Source: Oidiodendron maius Zn (taxonomy: Eukaryota > Ascomycota > Leotiomycetes > Myxotrichaceae). Taken from it: 64,000 bases of DNA. Shown piece by piece: positions 21,059-33,719 of this stretch (the stretch's first letter is position 1; each line of letters starts with the position of its first letter). Made by a program: the position numbers and the translations under genes. The stretch spans positions 2,432,245-2,496,244 of the forward strand of contig KN832873.1 in NCBI GenBank assembly GCA_000827325.1, in the 5' to 3' direction. The notes beneath the pieces were generated by a model that searched no databases, was not told the DNA's origin, and saw only the letters and a list, made by a program, of their open reading frames with translations.

Positions 21059-23164
21059 ATGACTCCCGCCGTTAAATATGGGCAGATCATCGAGTATATA
21101 CCAGGTAAATACACACGTTTCAGTTTCAGGATTTTCACGTCCCAGGCTCCTATGGAAATAGTTACGAGCCCTCGCATTGTCAACTGTACATTCTTTACCC
21201 TCTATTCATGTACAGCCTTTGCTGCTTCTATTAGAATTACTGCCCCTCACTTTCTGTTTGTTGTTGAACCAGCTAACATATATAGACCGACTGTATCTAG
21301 CATCCTATACTACTCCTCCAACCGAAGACACCATCTTTCCCTATCCTGACCAACAACCAGTTCGGCGGTCTCCCGGCAAACGCTCTGCAAGAGCTGGCAA
21401 TGGTCCCGCCGTGGTCCTGGACAAAGATCGCGCCCAACCATACTACTTTACGATTGATGACACCTTGCTGTACAATGCATTCCACCATGATTTTGGACCA
21501 CTGCATATCGGACATCTCTATAGGTTTGCCGTACAATTCCATGATATCCTCGGTGCCCCAGAAAACAAGAATAAGCCAGTAGTTTTCTGGAGCAAGGCAG
21601 ACGCTCGGAGTGAGTGATACTGTTCACATGCCCACTCCCCAGAGATGCTAATACCGAATTAGGTCGAGCCAATGCAGCTTGTATTCTGGCGACCTACATG
21701 GTCCTCATCCAATCATGGGCACCACATCTTGCCCTGGCGCCAATAGCGCAGGCAGATCCACCTCTGATGCCGTTTCGTGATGCGGGCTACAGCCAAGCAG
21801 ACTATGGGATAACAGTTCAGGATGTCGTGTATGGTGTCTGGCGTGCAAAAGAACAAGGTTTTTGCGCGCTGCCGCAGTTCGATCTTGAGGAGTATGAGCG
21901 ATATGAACGAGTAGACCAAGGCGATTTCAACTGGTTGACTCCAGACTTCTTGGCCTTTGCATCGCCTCAATATTCCCCTGTGGCTCCTATATTGCCATCA
22001 TCACCCTTATATTCTACACTACCGACGACGCTGGCCGCCATAGACGCTCACACAAAACTTCCGTCGCCCTTCAAAAATGTCCTGAAACATTTTTCGGAAC
22101 GCAATATTGGACTTGTTGTCCGTTTAAACTCAGAGCTATATTCACCATCATACTTCACAGCTCTTGGAATAGAGCATCTTGACCTAATATTCGATGACGG
22201 GACATGTCCAGCCCTCAGCGTTGTTCGCAAATTCATCACTTTGGCTCATGAGATGATTACAGTGCAGAAGAGAGGAGTTGCGGTCCATTGCAAGGCTGGA
22301 CTTGGCCGGACCGGCTGTTTGATCGGTGCATATCTAATATACAGATATGGTTTTACCGCCAACGAGATCATTGCCTATATGCGCTTCATGCGGCCGGGAA
22401 TGGTCGTTGGGCCGCAACAACATTGGCTCCATCTTAACCAAGGCGTGTTTAGAGAATGGTGGTTGGAAGAGCAATTCGAGTTGAAGATGAAAGAAAAGAT
22501 GGCTGCCCTGCAACCTAGCACACCTACCAGGATAAACCAAAAACAATATCTGGGCAGTAATAGCCAAGTCGCAACTCCTCCAAACGGCAGCCAATCTCAA
22601 TCTCGACGGTCACCACTCGGTGTTGTCGATAATGAGCAACGTAATAGTATAGGTGTCCAAGAGGATTGCTTGCCAGCACCAACACCTGGCCAGCCTCGAA
22701 AGACAAGCAGAGCTGCAGATCGCCACCATCCTTATGGGCGTAGCGTTTCGGCCTATGTCACAACTGAAGACGACCTCCAGAGAGAAACAGAGATGATTTC
22801 TATCCATCGATCATCCCTTGACTCTTTGGACGATGAAGAAGAGTTGCGAGTGCAAATGCGAAACCATAAGTCTGCATCACACTCTCCAGTCCGGAGCGAG
22901 AAACGGTCAATGAGCCACGCTGCTAGTATCTACTCGTCAATAGATAATGACAGTAGCAACGATATTGAGAACATTGGCTCGTCCCCCCGCCCCAAAACTC
23001 CTGGCATCATGAAATCTGGGTCTGGATCCACCACGCTCAGCAAAGTCCGAGGCAGTGTTAAGCGCGCCGAGAGCCACCGGGGCGCAGAGAGTGCGGGCAT
23101 CAGGAAGACCAGTGGGAGAGTGGGGAGCGTCGGCCTCTCTGCACGAAAACTTTCGGGAATGTAA
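21059..23164 (+). CDS. Dual-specificity phosphatase Cdc14
   Basis: Exons 21059-21104, 21286-21609 and 21663-23164 encode 623 residues. The amino-terminal DSPn domain starts after DRLYLASYTTPP and the catalytic domain carries the phosphatase loop HCKAGLGRTG with catalytic Cys and Arg. The general-acid region (DDGTCPA) precedes it and the family motif GMVVGPQQHWLH follows. Cdc14 removes phosphate from CDK sites (SP) to drive mitotic exit, cytokinesis and septation and acts in nucleolus and spindle poles. The carboxy third is Ser/Arg-rich with several SP sites and is probably disordered and regulated. Splice phases match at both introns (181 and 53 bp). Confidence 0.95.
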
Positions 23165-23881
23165 GTTGGCTCTAATGGGGTGGGAGAATTAATCATGCTG
23201 TACATTCTTGTGCATAGACATGGCGTTCGACGAGCATGTGGCTGGGAGGGATGAACTATGTGGCGTTTTTGCGTTGGCTGTTGGTGTTGTTGTATACTGC
23301 GCTCTGATTCATGTTTATCGTCTTGTTTGGATGGCTTGGGGCTGTTTGTTATGTGTGTGGATTGGAACCTAGCGCTCTTTTTCATTATCACGAGTCATGA
23401 CCATGCACCGCATACAAGACGATAAAAGGAATTGAGAAATTCACATCTAACGACCATTTTTGTCCTCAAACGTTGTAAAACTACTACCATGTGCAAAGGG
23501 CAATTGGGGTAAGCTCTAGCCCTGGAAGTTTATAATATGGATTGTATTTTGCTCTTTTGGGATGGTCTATTGCAGAGAACCAGCAAAGAAAACGCATTTG
23601 GGGAAACAAGGAACGCAAATATGACATGAGGAGGCAGGCAGAGGAGGGGACGAAGTGAGATGCCATGGTTGAAGAGCACATCGTAAAGAGACGAAAAAAG
23701 GGTAAGTGCAGTCTGGTGCATTAGAGTCTAAAAGGCAAGCAGGTTGCGAATGATAGACCTCCAAAACAAGCTCCTGGTTTCTCGCCCAACCTTTACCTCA
23801 TCTGCAAAGCATGCAAGAATCCCAATCCAGCCCCTCTCACTTGTACCCGGAGGACCAAACATCAACGCCGGAACAGAACAT
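23165..23881. other. Convergent intergenic region
   Basis: Holds the 3' ends of cdc14 and the 14-3-3 gene. No gene recognised; the minus-strand ORFs at 23484-23764 overlap one another in different frames and show no family signature. Confidence 0.5.
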
Positions 23882-24885
<1,004 letters not shown>

Positions 24886-26193
24886 TGTGACGTGTGTTTA
24901 GGTATCTGTTGGGAATTGGATGTTAGTAGGCTGTGGTTTGTATAGATTGAAGAATGAATTATATCTCGCCCATTTGTAGTGAATGGGTAGGCACAGACAG
25001 ATCACTTGAATCACAGCCACAGCCGCCTGCGTGGGATGGAAATAAAGGCGTAGTGATGGCGACAATGCGCCAAACAACACCTTGCAAGCATCCATTATTG
25101 TACCGCCGCGCATATTTCACAACTAGATGGAGGCGCGCAAGGCAATCGATAGGTAGCATCAAAGATCGGTCTTTAGCGCATCAAAGGGGGGTAATCGAAA
25201 GGCCTTGTCGCGAGAGCCGCCTAACACGTAGACTGGCATGTAACATCGACTGTGCGAGACTATGGCCAGCTCGGCAATGGTGAGAATGCGCGACACCACC
25301 GTCTTCCTGATGCCAGCTGTGGGGAAAGAGGGCGGAGCCACAGATTGCGTTGAGAGCGGGAAATGACGAAATGAAGCAGGAGTACGTCTCACCTTGCTGG
25401 AAGGAAGTTTGGGTTGAAATCTGGAGAAAAGGGACGTTCAATGGAATGAGAAGGGCGGGACGAAGGTGGTTGAAGTGTGAGATTGCGTAAACGCAGAGGA
25501 GTGAGGGGCAGGATGATTGAAGTTGGGGGACGATGTTGTTGTTGCGAGATCGAAGGCCTCGTAGTTTCGTTTCGGTGGATGGTAGACGCTAACGAAGGAA
25601 GCGAGTTACAAACCCGTATTACTGGCTATGATTACAGTAAATATAACCTAGAAGCGCGGTATATCCATAAATATCCGCCGATTACCCACATCTAATACCG
25701 TATATATCCACTCCCAACGCACCGTGTTACAGTATTAACAAGGCGCATTCCCTCGCCGGTGGCTGTCACTGTGTAAGGCAAGGAATGAGGCCAGAGCATC
25801 ACGGCAAGCTGGCTATATTCAATATATCTTGAACAAGAGGACTTTATATTTCTATAAATGATGCGACAGCTGGCAGACATTCCAGTGCTGTAAACATAGA
25901 CAAATAAAATATCCCCTGCTTCCGCATTGTGCGAGAATTGTGCGAGTCATGTGACTTCAATCTTGCATTACGGTCATCTGACAACGCCTAGGGTCGCTCT
26001 TGTGGTATGACGACGTTTGCCGCAATTTAGGGACCTTAGCCTTACTGCCTCAGGTGTTGGATTCTCCACTAGCAAAGCAAGGCAAGCTTCCATTCCATAA
26101 CACCACTCCCTTCTCCACCCCATAAAACATCCATCCTCCTACCACACACTACCCTTCGAGCCTTTCGACGTTCGATCAACTCAATTGCAAAAG
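24886..26193. other. Divergent region between 14-3-3 and IF1 genes
   Basis: About 1.3 kb; no protein-like ORF. It holds the 14-3-3 leader (likely with a 5' UTR intron) and the short IF1 promoter. Confidence 0.55.
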
Positions 26194-26676
26194 ATGCTCC
26201 GCCAATCAATCACAAAGGCTGTGCGGCCAGGACTCTCTTCCGTTCAATCCCGAGCTGCGTTTTCTACCACCTCGCGAGCCATGGCTGGTGGTGATACAGG
26301 TGCTCCACGAGCAACAGGCCAAGGGCTAGTCTTCCCCGACCCTATCGAGAAAGGGCAAGACGAGGAAGCTAATTACTCTGGTATACAGTGACTCTTTCAC
26401 CAAACGTGAGAAGGCCAATGAGGATCTCGCTATTCGTCAACGCGAGAAAGAGAAGGCATGTTGCTCTTGCATATTTTCCGTGCATAGAACTTCAATGCTG
26501 ACTTGGATGGGATAGCTTTTGGAGCTGAAGAAAAAGCTTGCTGAACAGCACGAGCATCTCAAGAAGCTTGAGGAGCACATGTGAGCTCCCGCTGCCTGTC
26601 CATTTCGTATACTATTTACTTACATTCTGCCTCTAGCGACGAGCTCTCTAAAACTCAAGGTGGCGAGCAGAAGTAA
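26194..26676 (+). CDS. Mitochondrial F1-ATPase inhibitor (IF1), with two GC-AG introns
   Basis: Four exons (26194-26324, 26389-26455, 26516-26580, 26637-26676) give a 100-residue protein. The first ~30 residues (MLRQSITKAVRPGLSSVQSR) are a basic, Ser-rich mitochondrial targeting sequence. The inhibitory core GDSFTKREKANEDLAIRQRE follows, then a coiled coil (KLLELKKKLAEQHEHLKKLE) that mediates dimerisation. IF1 blocks ATP hydrolysis by F1 when the matrix becomes acidic. Introns 1 and 2 begin with GC (GCTAGT at 26325, GCATGT at 26456); intron 3 begins with GTGAGC. Reading with GT donors instead breaks the conserved frame. The start at 26194 fits the targeting sequence. Confidence 0.88.
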
Positions 26677-27069
26677 GTATAGAACTCTTGCGCTGCGGTC
26701 GGATGCTTCGCTTGCTTTATGCAATGCTGAATAAATCTGCCCAACAGTTGACGAGTTGCGGACACGGCGGACGGGAATGAGTGATGTGGCTGCCGAAGTA
26801 GATTGTATACAAATGCTCCCAGTGGAGAGGTCACAGAAATCATACTTGAGTGGACAATAGGCAAGGTCTCACCCCTCTTATCTTTTGCTATTGTACAATG
26901 ATTACCCTCCTCTCCCGATATGCTGTGAGCTTGAAAATTACTCCTGTATGTTTCGTTCAGAAGCTTCGTTAGGAATATGCGTAAGCCTGGTCAAATTTCA
27001 TTCATGAGGATGCCTTAACTTCCCCAACTCCAACTTGAAATATCAAGTATAGCCGGTGGCTCCCTCCCT
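26677..27069. other. Convergent intergenic region
   Basis: 393 bp between the 3' ends of IF1 and nsp1; no gene recognised. Confidence 0.55.
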
Positions 27070-29069
27070 CTATCTTCGGCCTCCGAATGACTTGTAGAAA
27101 GCTTCAACTCCATCGCCATCTCCGCCACCATATCCATTTGAAGTATGCCCTTGTGCAGCCTTCTGAGCAGCAGTTACTTTTGCCTGAAGCTGTTCCGCGT
27201 TCTGATCAATCCACTGAAGCTGCATAAGATGTGAATTCAAAACCCGAACAATATGGGATAGCTAGGACGACAAGTTAATAAGAATTCCATGACAACAGTG
27301 CTATGATTACTTACTGGGTCATCCGCTTTGCTGCTCTTACTGAGATTAGAAGACGCATCATTGACTGCCTCGATCATGCTTGTGATGTTCTTGCCCATCT
27401 CGTCTAGTCGATCTGTTAGCTTTTCAGCAAGATGATATGTCCGCTCTCGTTCTTGATCGGGCCCTTGCAGACTCTCGCCTTGCCCTATCTGCCTTGTGAA
27501 GACTTCGTCTACTTCTGCTTCGTACCGGTCAAGCCAAGCAGTAAGTTCGGCCTGTTGGCTCTCGACTGTGGCAAGCTGCCGCTCAACCTCCGTGCTGGCT
27601 CGCTCAGCTTCGTACGTACTCGAATATAGCTTTTGGATTTTCTCTCCGTTTTCAACCAATAGCCGATCCCAGGTCGCAGCTTTTGCCGCCTGTTCTTGAA
27701 ACTCTTTCTGGTACTTCAACAAATCAGATGCCCAGCGGGTTATGATCTCGTCCATTGTCTTATTCTTCAGGCGCGATAGCTGAGGAGTAGGGCCCGCAGT
27801 GGAAGCACCTAGTGGCTGCGTGCTTGACTGGCCAGTAGTTGAGGTGGCTGTTGCGGCTGCTGTAGCAGAAGGGGCTGCTGCTGTGGACGACGGTTGAGTT
27901 ATTGGTGTAGATGCTGGCTTGACAGCACCGAAGGGATTTGACGCAGGAGCAGGCGCAGTTGTGGGTGGCGCAGTTGTAATAACGGCAGCTGTTGAAGGTG
28001 TGCCCAACTTGAACAAGCTGGGTGCGGTGCTAGGTGCAGGAGCATTAGTGCTGGGAGCCGCGGTTGTAGTTGAGGTTCCTGACAGAGACGGGAAAAGGGA
28101 CGAGGTTGGACCGGGAGCGGAGGTGGGTTGCGTTGTTTTGCCTAGTCCGCCAAAAAGGCTTGAAGTACCCGCTGCAGGTGCCGCGGTTGTAGAGGTTGTG
28201 GCTTGAGAAGCTATCGTACTGGCGCCTTGAGTGCTACTTGGAAAGCCGAACAGGGATTTGGCTGCATCTGTAGCAGGAGCTGTGGAGGCAGTAGTGACAG
28301 CAGCAGAGCTCGCTGGGGTTGAAGAAGGTGTACCACCAAAGAGGTTACCAGTGATAGGGGGTTTGGGCCCAAATAAATTCGTGTTAGGTGTAGTTGTGCC
28401 GGAAAATAACAAGCCACTCTTTGGTCCGGCAGAGTCTCCCGTCTTTGGGGTTCCAAATAAACCACCCGCTGGGGTCTTTGAAGCTTGATTATTGTCTGTG
28501 GGAGGAGGTCCAGCAGGAGTAGTCGAGAAGCTGAACGTCTTCGTTGGTGCTGGCGTGGTAGATCCGGATGCGGCTGTAGAGGTTGGCGTTCCGAAGCCAA
28601 GACCTTGTATACCGGAAGGCTTGATTTCAGAGCTGATCGACGCGCTGCCCTCGTCCTTCTTCTGTCCAAACAATCCACTGCCGAAGGAACTACTAGACGT
28701 ATTTGCTGTGCCAAACATACCACCAGTAGAAGTTGAGGAGCTTGTTGTGGTTGCCGTATTTCCGCCAAACATACCACCTGAAGGAGTACCCCCAGTGCCG
28801 CTACCAAGCCCAAAAACTGGCATTTTCGCTGGCGTAGCGCTGGGCGTAGAACTTGAGGTTCCAAATATCGATGCCTGCTGGTTGCCTCCAGCGGTTGGGC
28901 CGCCGAAAAGATTCTTTGTTGCTTGAGAAGGAGCAGTTGCCGGCTGACCAAACGCCAATGTTGTTGGGGCAGAGGTGCCTTGAGTGCTTTGTAAAGTGCT
29001 AGATGACGTTCCAAACAGATTGGATGTACTGCTGCCAGCGGCAGAGCCAAAGTTGAAAGGCGATGCCAT
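27070..29069 (-). CDS. Nucleoporin Nsp1
   Basis: Two exons (29069-27315 and 27261-27070) encode 648 residues. Residues 1 to ~430 are a low-complexity domain full of FG/GLFG/LFG repeats (NLFG, GLFG, SLFGG) separated by Ser/Thr/Ala/Pro. The carboxy domain (from ~470; KNKTMDEIITRWASDLLKYQ onward) is the Nsp1-like coiled coil that binds Nup57/Nup49 and Nup82, ending SHLMQLQWIDQ...YKSFGGRR. Nsp1 forms the permeability barrier of the nuclear pore. The start MASPFNFGSAAGSS is the conserved one; the frame is open upstream to an ATG at 29159, which would add 30 residues and is less likely. It is divergent from the Laa2-like gene. Confidence 0.93.
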
Positions 29070-29526
29070 TGGTGTTTTGTGGAGAGCTGTGCTTGGATGC
29101 TGAATGTGTTCAAGGTCGCCAGGTGGATTGGTAGCGTTGGTAAGCTTCACGTCCGGCAACGGCGCAATTCAGCAAAGAAGCAAAAAAAGCCAGGTCGACC
29201 GTGGAAGGTTCGTTGCTCTATCTTTTCTGAGGCCGATGCGCTTCACGTAGCGGAGGCTGAGCGTTTGCAGCACGCGTTAATGTCTCTTGGCAGCGGCGAG
29301 TTGCAGGAGCCGCGCTGTTTAGCGAGGGACATCGAAAGGAGCATTCAGACATCTGCATGTATTTATATCAGCCCGGCGAATAGTCAGCTCCTTGCCCCCT
29401 CCTTCTGTATAGTACGTTGCTCTACATTTACGCATTAAATGCCGCTCTGGGCTTGCCACAGCTGGATCTTCATTCGATTCTTGTATTTTATTCTTTGACT
29501 ATCCATTGCCAAGACAGTTCTCACAT
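29070..29526. other. Divergent promoter of nsp1 and the Laa2-like gene
   Basis: 457 bp without a supported gene, except for the optional upstream extension of nsp1 to 29159. Confidence 0.5.
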
Positions 29527-31123
29527 ATGGCGGATCCAACTCACGAGACAGGTATTGTATACCTATTTAACTACTGAATTGCTATATACCCGTGCTCATA
29601 CTTACAAATGTTACAGAATTATCAGACTCTGATGAACACTTCTCGGATGCCCAATCTGGCCTCGGAGATTCCGACAATCACTCTCCAGTCCGGCCATTGG
29701 CCCAAATCAACATGGTCGATCCTGAATCAACCCATAGCGAGATTCCCGGAATAAATGGCTATATTTCGCGGAGGAGCGATGCAGAACCTGGCGAGAGAGC
29801 TCCCATAGGAGATACAGAGGATTTAAAGAAAGGGACGGCTGGGGGGAAATTATCGAGTGAACCAATCCCCAATGTCGCAGCCTCTCCCCGTCTGAGTAGA
29901 ACACCAGGAGCAGTTTTACCCTATCAGCAGACTGAGGACGCGGTGCGGGACAATATATTTGGGTCGAAGGATCCAACCTCGACAGGCGATAGCCCTGTAG
30001 AAGTTAAAGTACAGGCCATCAAAACAATGAATAGTGGTGAGAGAGAAGCTCCTGATCTCACAGAGGAGGCCAGAGATGCTCCAGGTATGGCCTATCTACC
30101 CTATACGGTCCATATGTTAATCAATTCAGGCTCACCACATTCTCGTAGTGCCAAGGTCGCCGTAACCCGCTCAGGACGGGCGTCTTCAGAGGCATCGAGG
30201 AAGGGGATGAAGGGGACATCGAACGAAGTAAACGAAGCAGATGGAGGCTTTGGAGACGATTTCGATGATTTCGAGGAGGGAGAGGAAAATGCTGGGTTCG
30301 ACGACTTCAACGATGGGTTTCAAGAAGCAGGACCACCAGTTCAGGCACTGCCTGCACCAGCATTCGCATATGTAAGAAGCTACCCCATGTCCTTATATGG
30401 ACAACAGACTAACTAGCTCTCCAGCCCGTTCTCGACTTTTCTACTGTCACCTCCCCTGCTGCCATCTTCGCCGCCACTGAGCCTTATCTAGATACCCTCT
30501 TCCCTACTTCTTCTCTCCCGCAGCCGACACCTTCGTCCACCCCCTCCACGCCTTCCTCTTCTGCACCCACATTCCTCACCTCACGCAGCGCCTCCCTCTG
30601 GACCCAACTCGTCGCACCGCCCCCGCTCCAACCCCCCAACTGGATCCGGTCTCGGATCCGGCGTCTCTTTCTCATCTCTCTCGGCGTCCCCATCGACCTC
30701 GATGAGATCCTTCCCGCATCTAAGCAGAAAAAGCTTGTTCTCCCGTCCACTCCCATATCCCCACGCACATCCACCTCCTTATCACGACTGAAATCCTCCT
30801 CTGCCAATGCCTCTAGTACATCCGTCGATTCCCAAGGGAACAACAGATCCACTCGGAATAGTAGAAGGAAAGCTCCTCCTCACGCACCAGGACTGGATCT
30901 TTTATCCGCCCGACAATTATGTAATGTCACCGACGCAGCCCGTGCAGGTTTCACAGATGCAGAGTTACGGAATCATGCGAAGCGTTTAGAAGAGTTGCAG
31001 GGGGCTGCGAAAGATGCACTGGAGTACTGGACCAAGAAAACAGATGAGACGATTGGAGATCGTGAGGCGTTTGAAGGGGTCATTGAAAATCTGGTCAAGC
31101 ATGCAAGGAAAGTACGAAAATAA
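29527..31123 (+). CDS. Laa2-like clathrin/AP-1 accessory protein
   Basis: Exons 29527-29551, 29617-30084, 30130-30371 and 30425-31123 join in phase. The amino end is acidic (MADPTHETELSDSDEHFSDA). A central motif block reads GFGDDFDDFEEGEENAGFDD, with Phe in acidic surroundings as used to bind the gamma-adaptin ear. The carboxy domain has a conserved-looking segment PNWIRSRIRRLFLISLGVPI then DLDEILPASKQKKLVLP, and a helical end (ELRNHAKRLEELQGAAKDAL). These features resemble yeast Laa2 (Ybl010c), which links Laa1 to the AP-1 adaptor at the trans-Golgi and endosomes. The assignment rests on memory of the family; an uncharacterised vesicle coat protein is the fallback. Confidence 0.6.
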
Positions 31124-31601
31124 TAGGGCTGTGCGGCAGTTAGATAAGTCTTGCATTTAATATATAGATTGGGATGCAATAGGCCATGTAGCAAGGCTTC
31201 TCGAACGGCTAGCAAACAGGTGTGAATATTAGACATATTCCACACCTTACAAGAACGCATCACGCAACCCAGGCGACTGGTGTTGAGCTGTGCACACAAA
31301 AATCGCTCCAAAGTTAAAAATAAGTACGTACTAGCATTTCCCCTGCATGCAACTTTGTAAATTTCAGTCATCAATCTTAGACTTATTTAACCTCTCTTGT
31401 TATCGTTTTATTAAGGTCCGATAGTTAAAACAATCCTCGAAAGCAATGAAATACGGCTGACTCTAGTCCAGATGTACTGTTGTGGCTGTGCCTGGATCTC
31501 ATAGGCAGCCTTGAGGGAAGATCGCGAGGCCGGCCGTTATTTCATAAATTGCGACAATCTCCAAGTGCTGGAGGCATGGATGTGCGGCTTTTATTCTGAC
31601 A
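31124..31601. other. Intergenic stretch before the STAND relic
   Basis: No gene recognised. It contains the end of the Laa2-like transcript and AT-rich sequence around 31380-31440. Confidence 0.5.
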
Positions 31602-32172
31602 ATGAGCTTCGGCTTCGAAGTTGGCGACTTGACAGCTATCCTGAAGTTGGTCAACGAAATCCGTGAGCCATTTAGTGATGCTCCCGTCGACCTCAAGCCT
31701 ATTTCAACGAGTGAGTTTCTGTACTCAGAACCCGATGCCGTATCTAGTTGAATGCCTATAGAATTACGGGTCTCTTAAACGTCCTTCGTGACATCGAGCG
31801 CATGCTAACCGAACATGGACTCTCCGATTGACAGAAGAAAGCTTTTGTTACCTATCCTTGAAGAGTGCCGTACCGTTCTTAGTATGCTTGGTAAAGTAGT
31901 GGACGAGAATTACGTGCTGAAACTCTCCACTGCTTATGGCTTCCGTGATAAGTGTCGAAGAGCCTGGGAAAGACTGACTTGGGTACCGGATGGTATTCAA
32001 GCACTTCGATCACGAGTGGTTTTGTCTGTCGGTCTCTTAACTGAATTTAATGGAAGTTTGATCAGGTAGCATCCCATACATCAGATAAAAGATTACAGGC
32101 GAATTGATATCTTCTAGCAATGTCACTTTAGCGACGAAGAACGGCGTGGATTAGCTGCACTACTATACTAAT
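31602..32172 (+). pseudogene. Relic of a fungal STAND/NLR-type gene (amino-terminal module)
   Basis: Starts MSFGFEVGDLTAILKLVNEI then REPFSDAPVDLKPIST, as in the amino-terminal module of many fungal ankyrin or NACHT proteins of the NLR-like class. An intact-looking intron (GTGAGT at 31712 to TATAG) follows. The next exon has a frameshift within the first six codons (LRVS then stop), after which NVLRDIERMLTEHGLSD appears in another frame and is followed by a further shift. Then RRKLLLPILEECRTVLSMLG and DKCRRAWERLTWVPDGIQAL continue the family pattern. After another donor-like GTAGCA, a piece HFSDEERRGLAALLY continues the homology before the sequence enters AT-rich DNA. No NACHT or ankyrin part remains, so the gene is broken and truncated. 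Confidence 0.65.
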
Positions 32173-33719
32173 ATCGAATTAGTTATATTATCCAAAAACT
32201 ATATAATCTAATCTAACCAAACAATAACCAGTAAGGCAACGGCATTTAACCCTACTAAACTCTAGCCTTTAACAGGAATAAAATGAATGCACTGATGCAA
32301 TACGGTCCTTCAATTGGCTGTGGAACAAGGGTGGAAATGGCGGAAATGACGCTCTTGAAATACTCTGAAATAAGGTGGTATCAACTGCTACCCAATTCCC
32401 TAAGGGATACCACCAACAGCAGCAGGAACTTCCATAATCCTTCCCTCAATATCTCTGCACAATCTCCCACAATTGAGGTTCCTCCCATAGCCTGGATGAT
32501 GGGCTTGGCAGGAATTCAATAAGACCGATAGGTAAAGCAAGTGAATCCAAAGTCAGCTTCTTCAACCTATTATTCTCCATCATACAGCAACTCACCTTGC
32601 CATGGGAAGCAAAATTGGACATCACCTCTCCTATAACAAATATATTATTATGTTGTCCAAATCAACTACTTCTCACGCTCCCAAGCAAAGGCATACACAT
32701 ACATTTTAAGACAATAGTACCACAAATCATGAGTACAGTCTAAAACTTTTATATTCCGCTCTGCCAGGTCCATACAAATAAAGCTAAAACTAAACAAAAC
32801 ACCATCCATTCATTTTGGAAATTGCCCACAAGCCTGCTCTACTCCGCATTCACATTTTGTGCATTTTTGCGCTCAAGCAGCCGCTTCGTATCCAACTCAG
32901 TACAGTCTTCAAGTTCAATGACAAGACTCATATCAACCCGCAAGCTCCTCGAGGCCCAATGGAGAAAACGTAAGTTAAGCGTTTAGAAACGTAATCGTAT
33001 AACATATCTCAAACAAAAAATGCCCGAGTCGTCCGCACCGCCTAGGAAAGAAGCAAGCAAGCAAACCCCGCCAGCGTGCGAGGGAGAGAGGAAACACAAG
33101 ATACAAAGGAGAGCAGCTAGCGAGAGAGAGAGGAGGTAATGAGGCATAGTATGCGAGGGAGTTTTATCTGTTTACATTTCCGTATGCCTTTTTGCACAGC
33201 ACGCCGCGTGAATAGAATGAGGCACGAGCGAAGCAGGCAAAAGAAGGTAGAGAGAAGAACTAGCAGTAGAAGTAGCCGTAAGGTAATAGTGTAAGGCAAG
33301 AGAGCAGCGCAATAGTAGTAGCAGCAAAGAATTTCCCGTTTTATCTTTCGTGGACGCATGAGTGAAGGAGACAACATCTAAGCGTGTAGTAGAGCACTTT
33401 TTGTACATGGGCATCGTTTTGGCTTTGCAGACAAACACCAAGTGTGAAGAAAAAAAGAGAGCTAGTAGTTATGCAGATCCCCACCCAACCCGATTACTTT
33501 TCCCGAAAGTTCTTTTTCTCCGAAGAAGTAAACGCTAAGCAGGATAAGAGAGTGGCTAATCCAGGCATGTTGTCGTTGTGTGTCGTGTAGTTTGGATGGA
33601 TGCAGCGCGGGGGGAAGAAGGGGAAAAGCCACGGAAAGCGCAAAAGCCAATTTTTTTCTGTAGAAAGACGCCATGATCGCTATATCAAACTCCATTTCGC
33701 GAGACACGAAGATGCATTC
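32173..33719. other. AT-rich gene-free stretch right of the relic
   Basis: 32150-32300 is strongly AT-rich and looks like mutated, RIP-like debris. 32280-32520 has an open stretch on both strands (79 codons on plus) without any known domain. The remainder up to 33719 likely includes the 3' UTR of csx1. No intact mobile element is visible. Confidence 0.45.

Noticed and set aside
28211-29113. 300-codon ORF inside nsp1
   Set aside because: Alternate frame of the FG-repeat region; low-complexity repeats keep other frames open.
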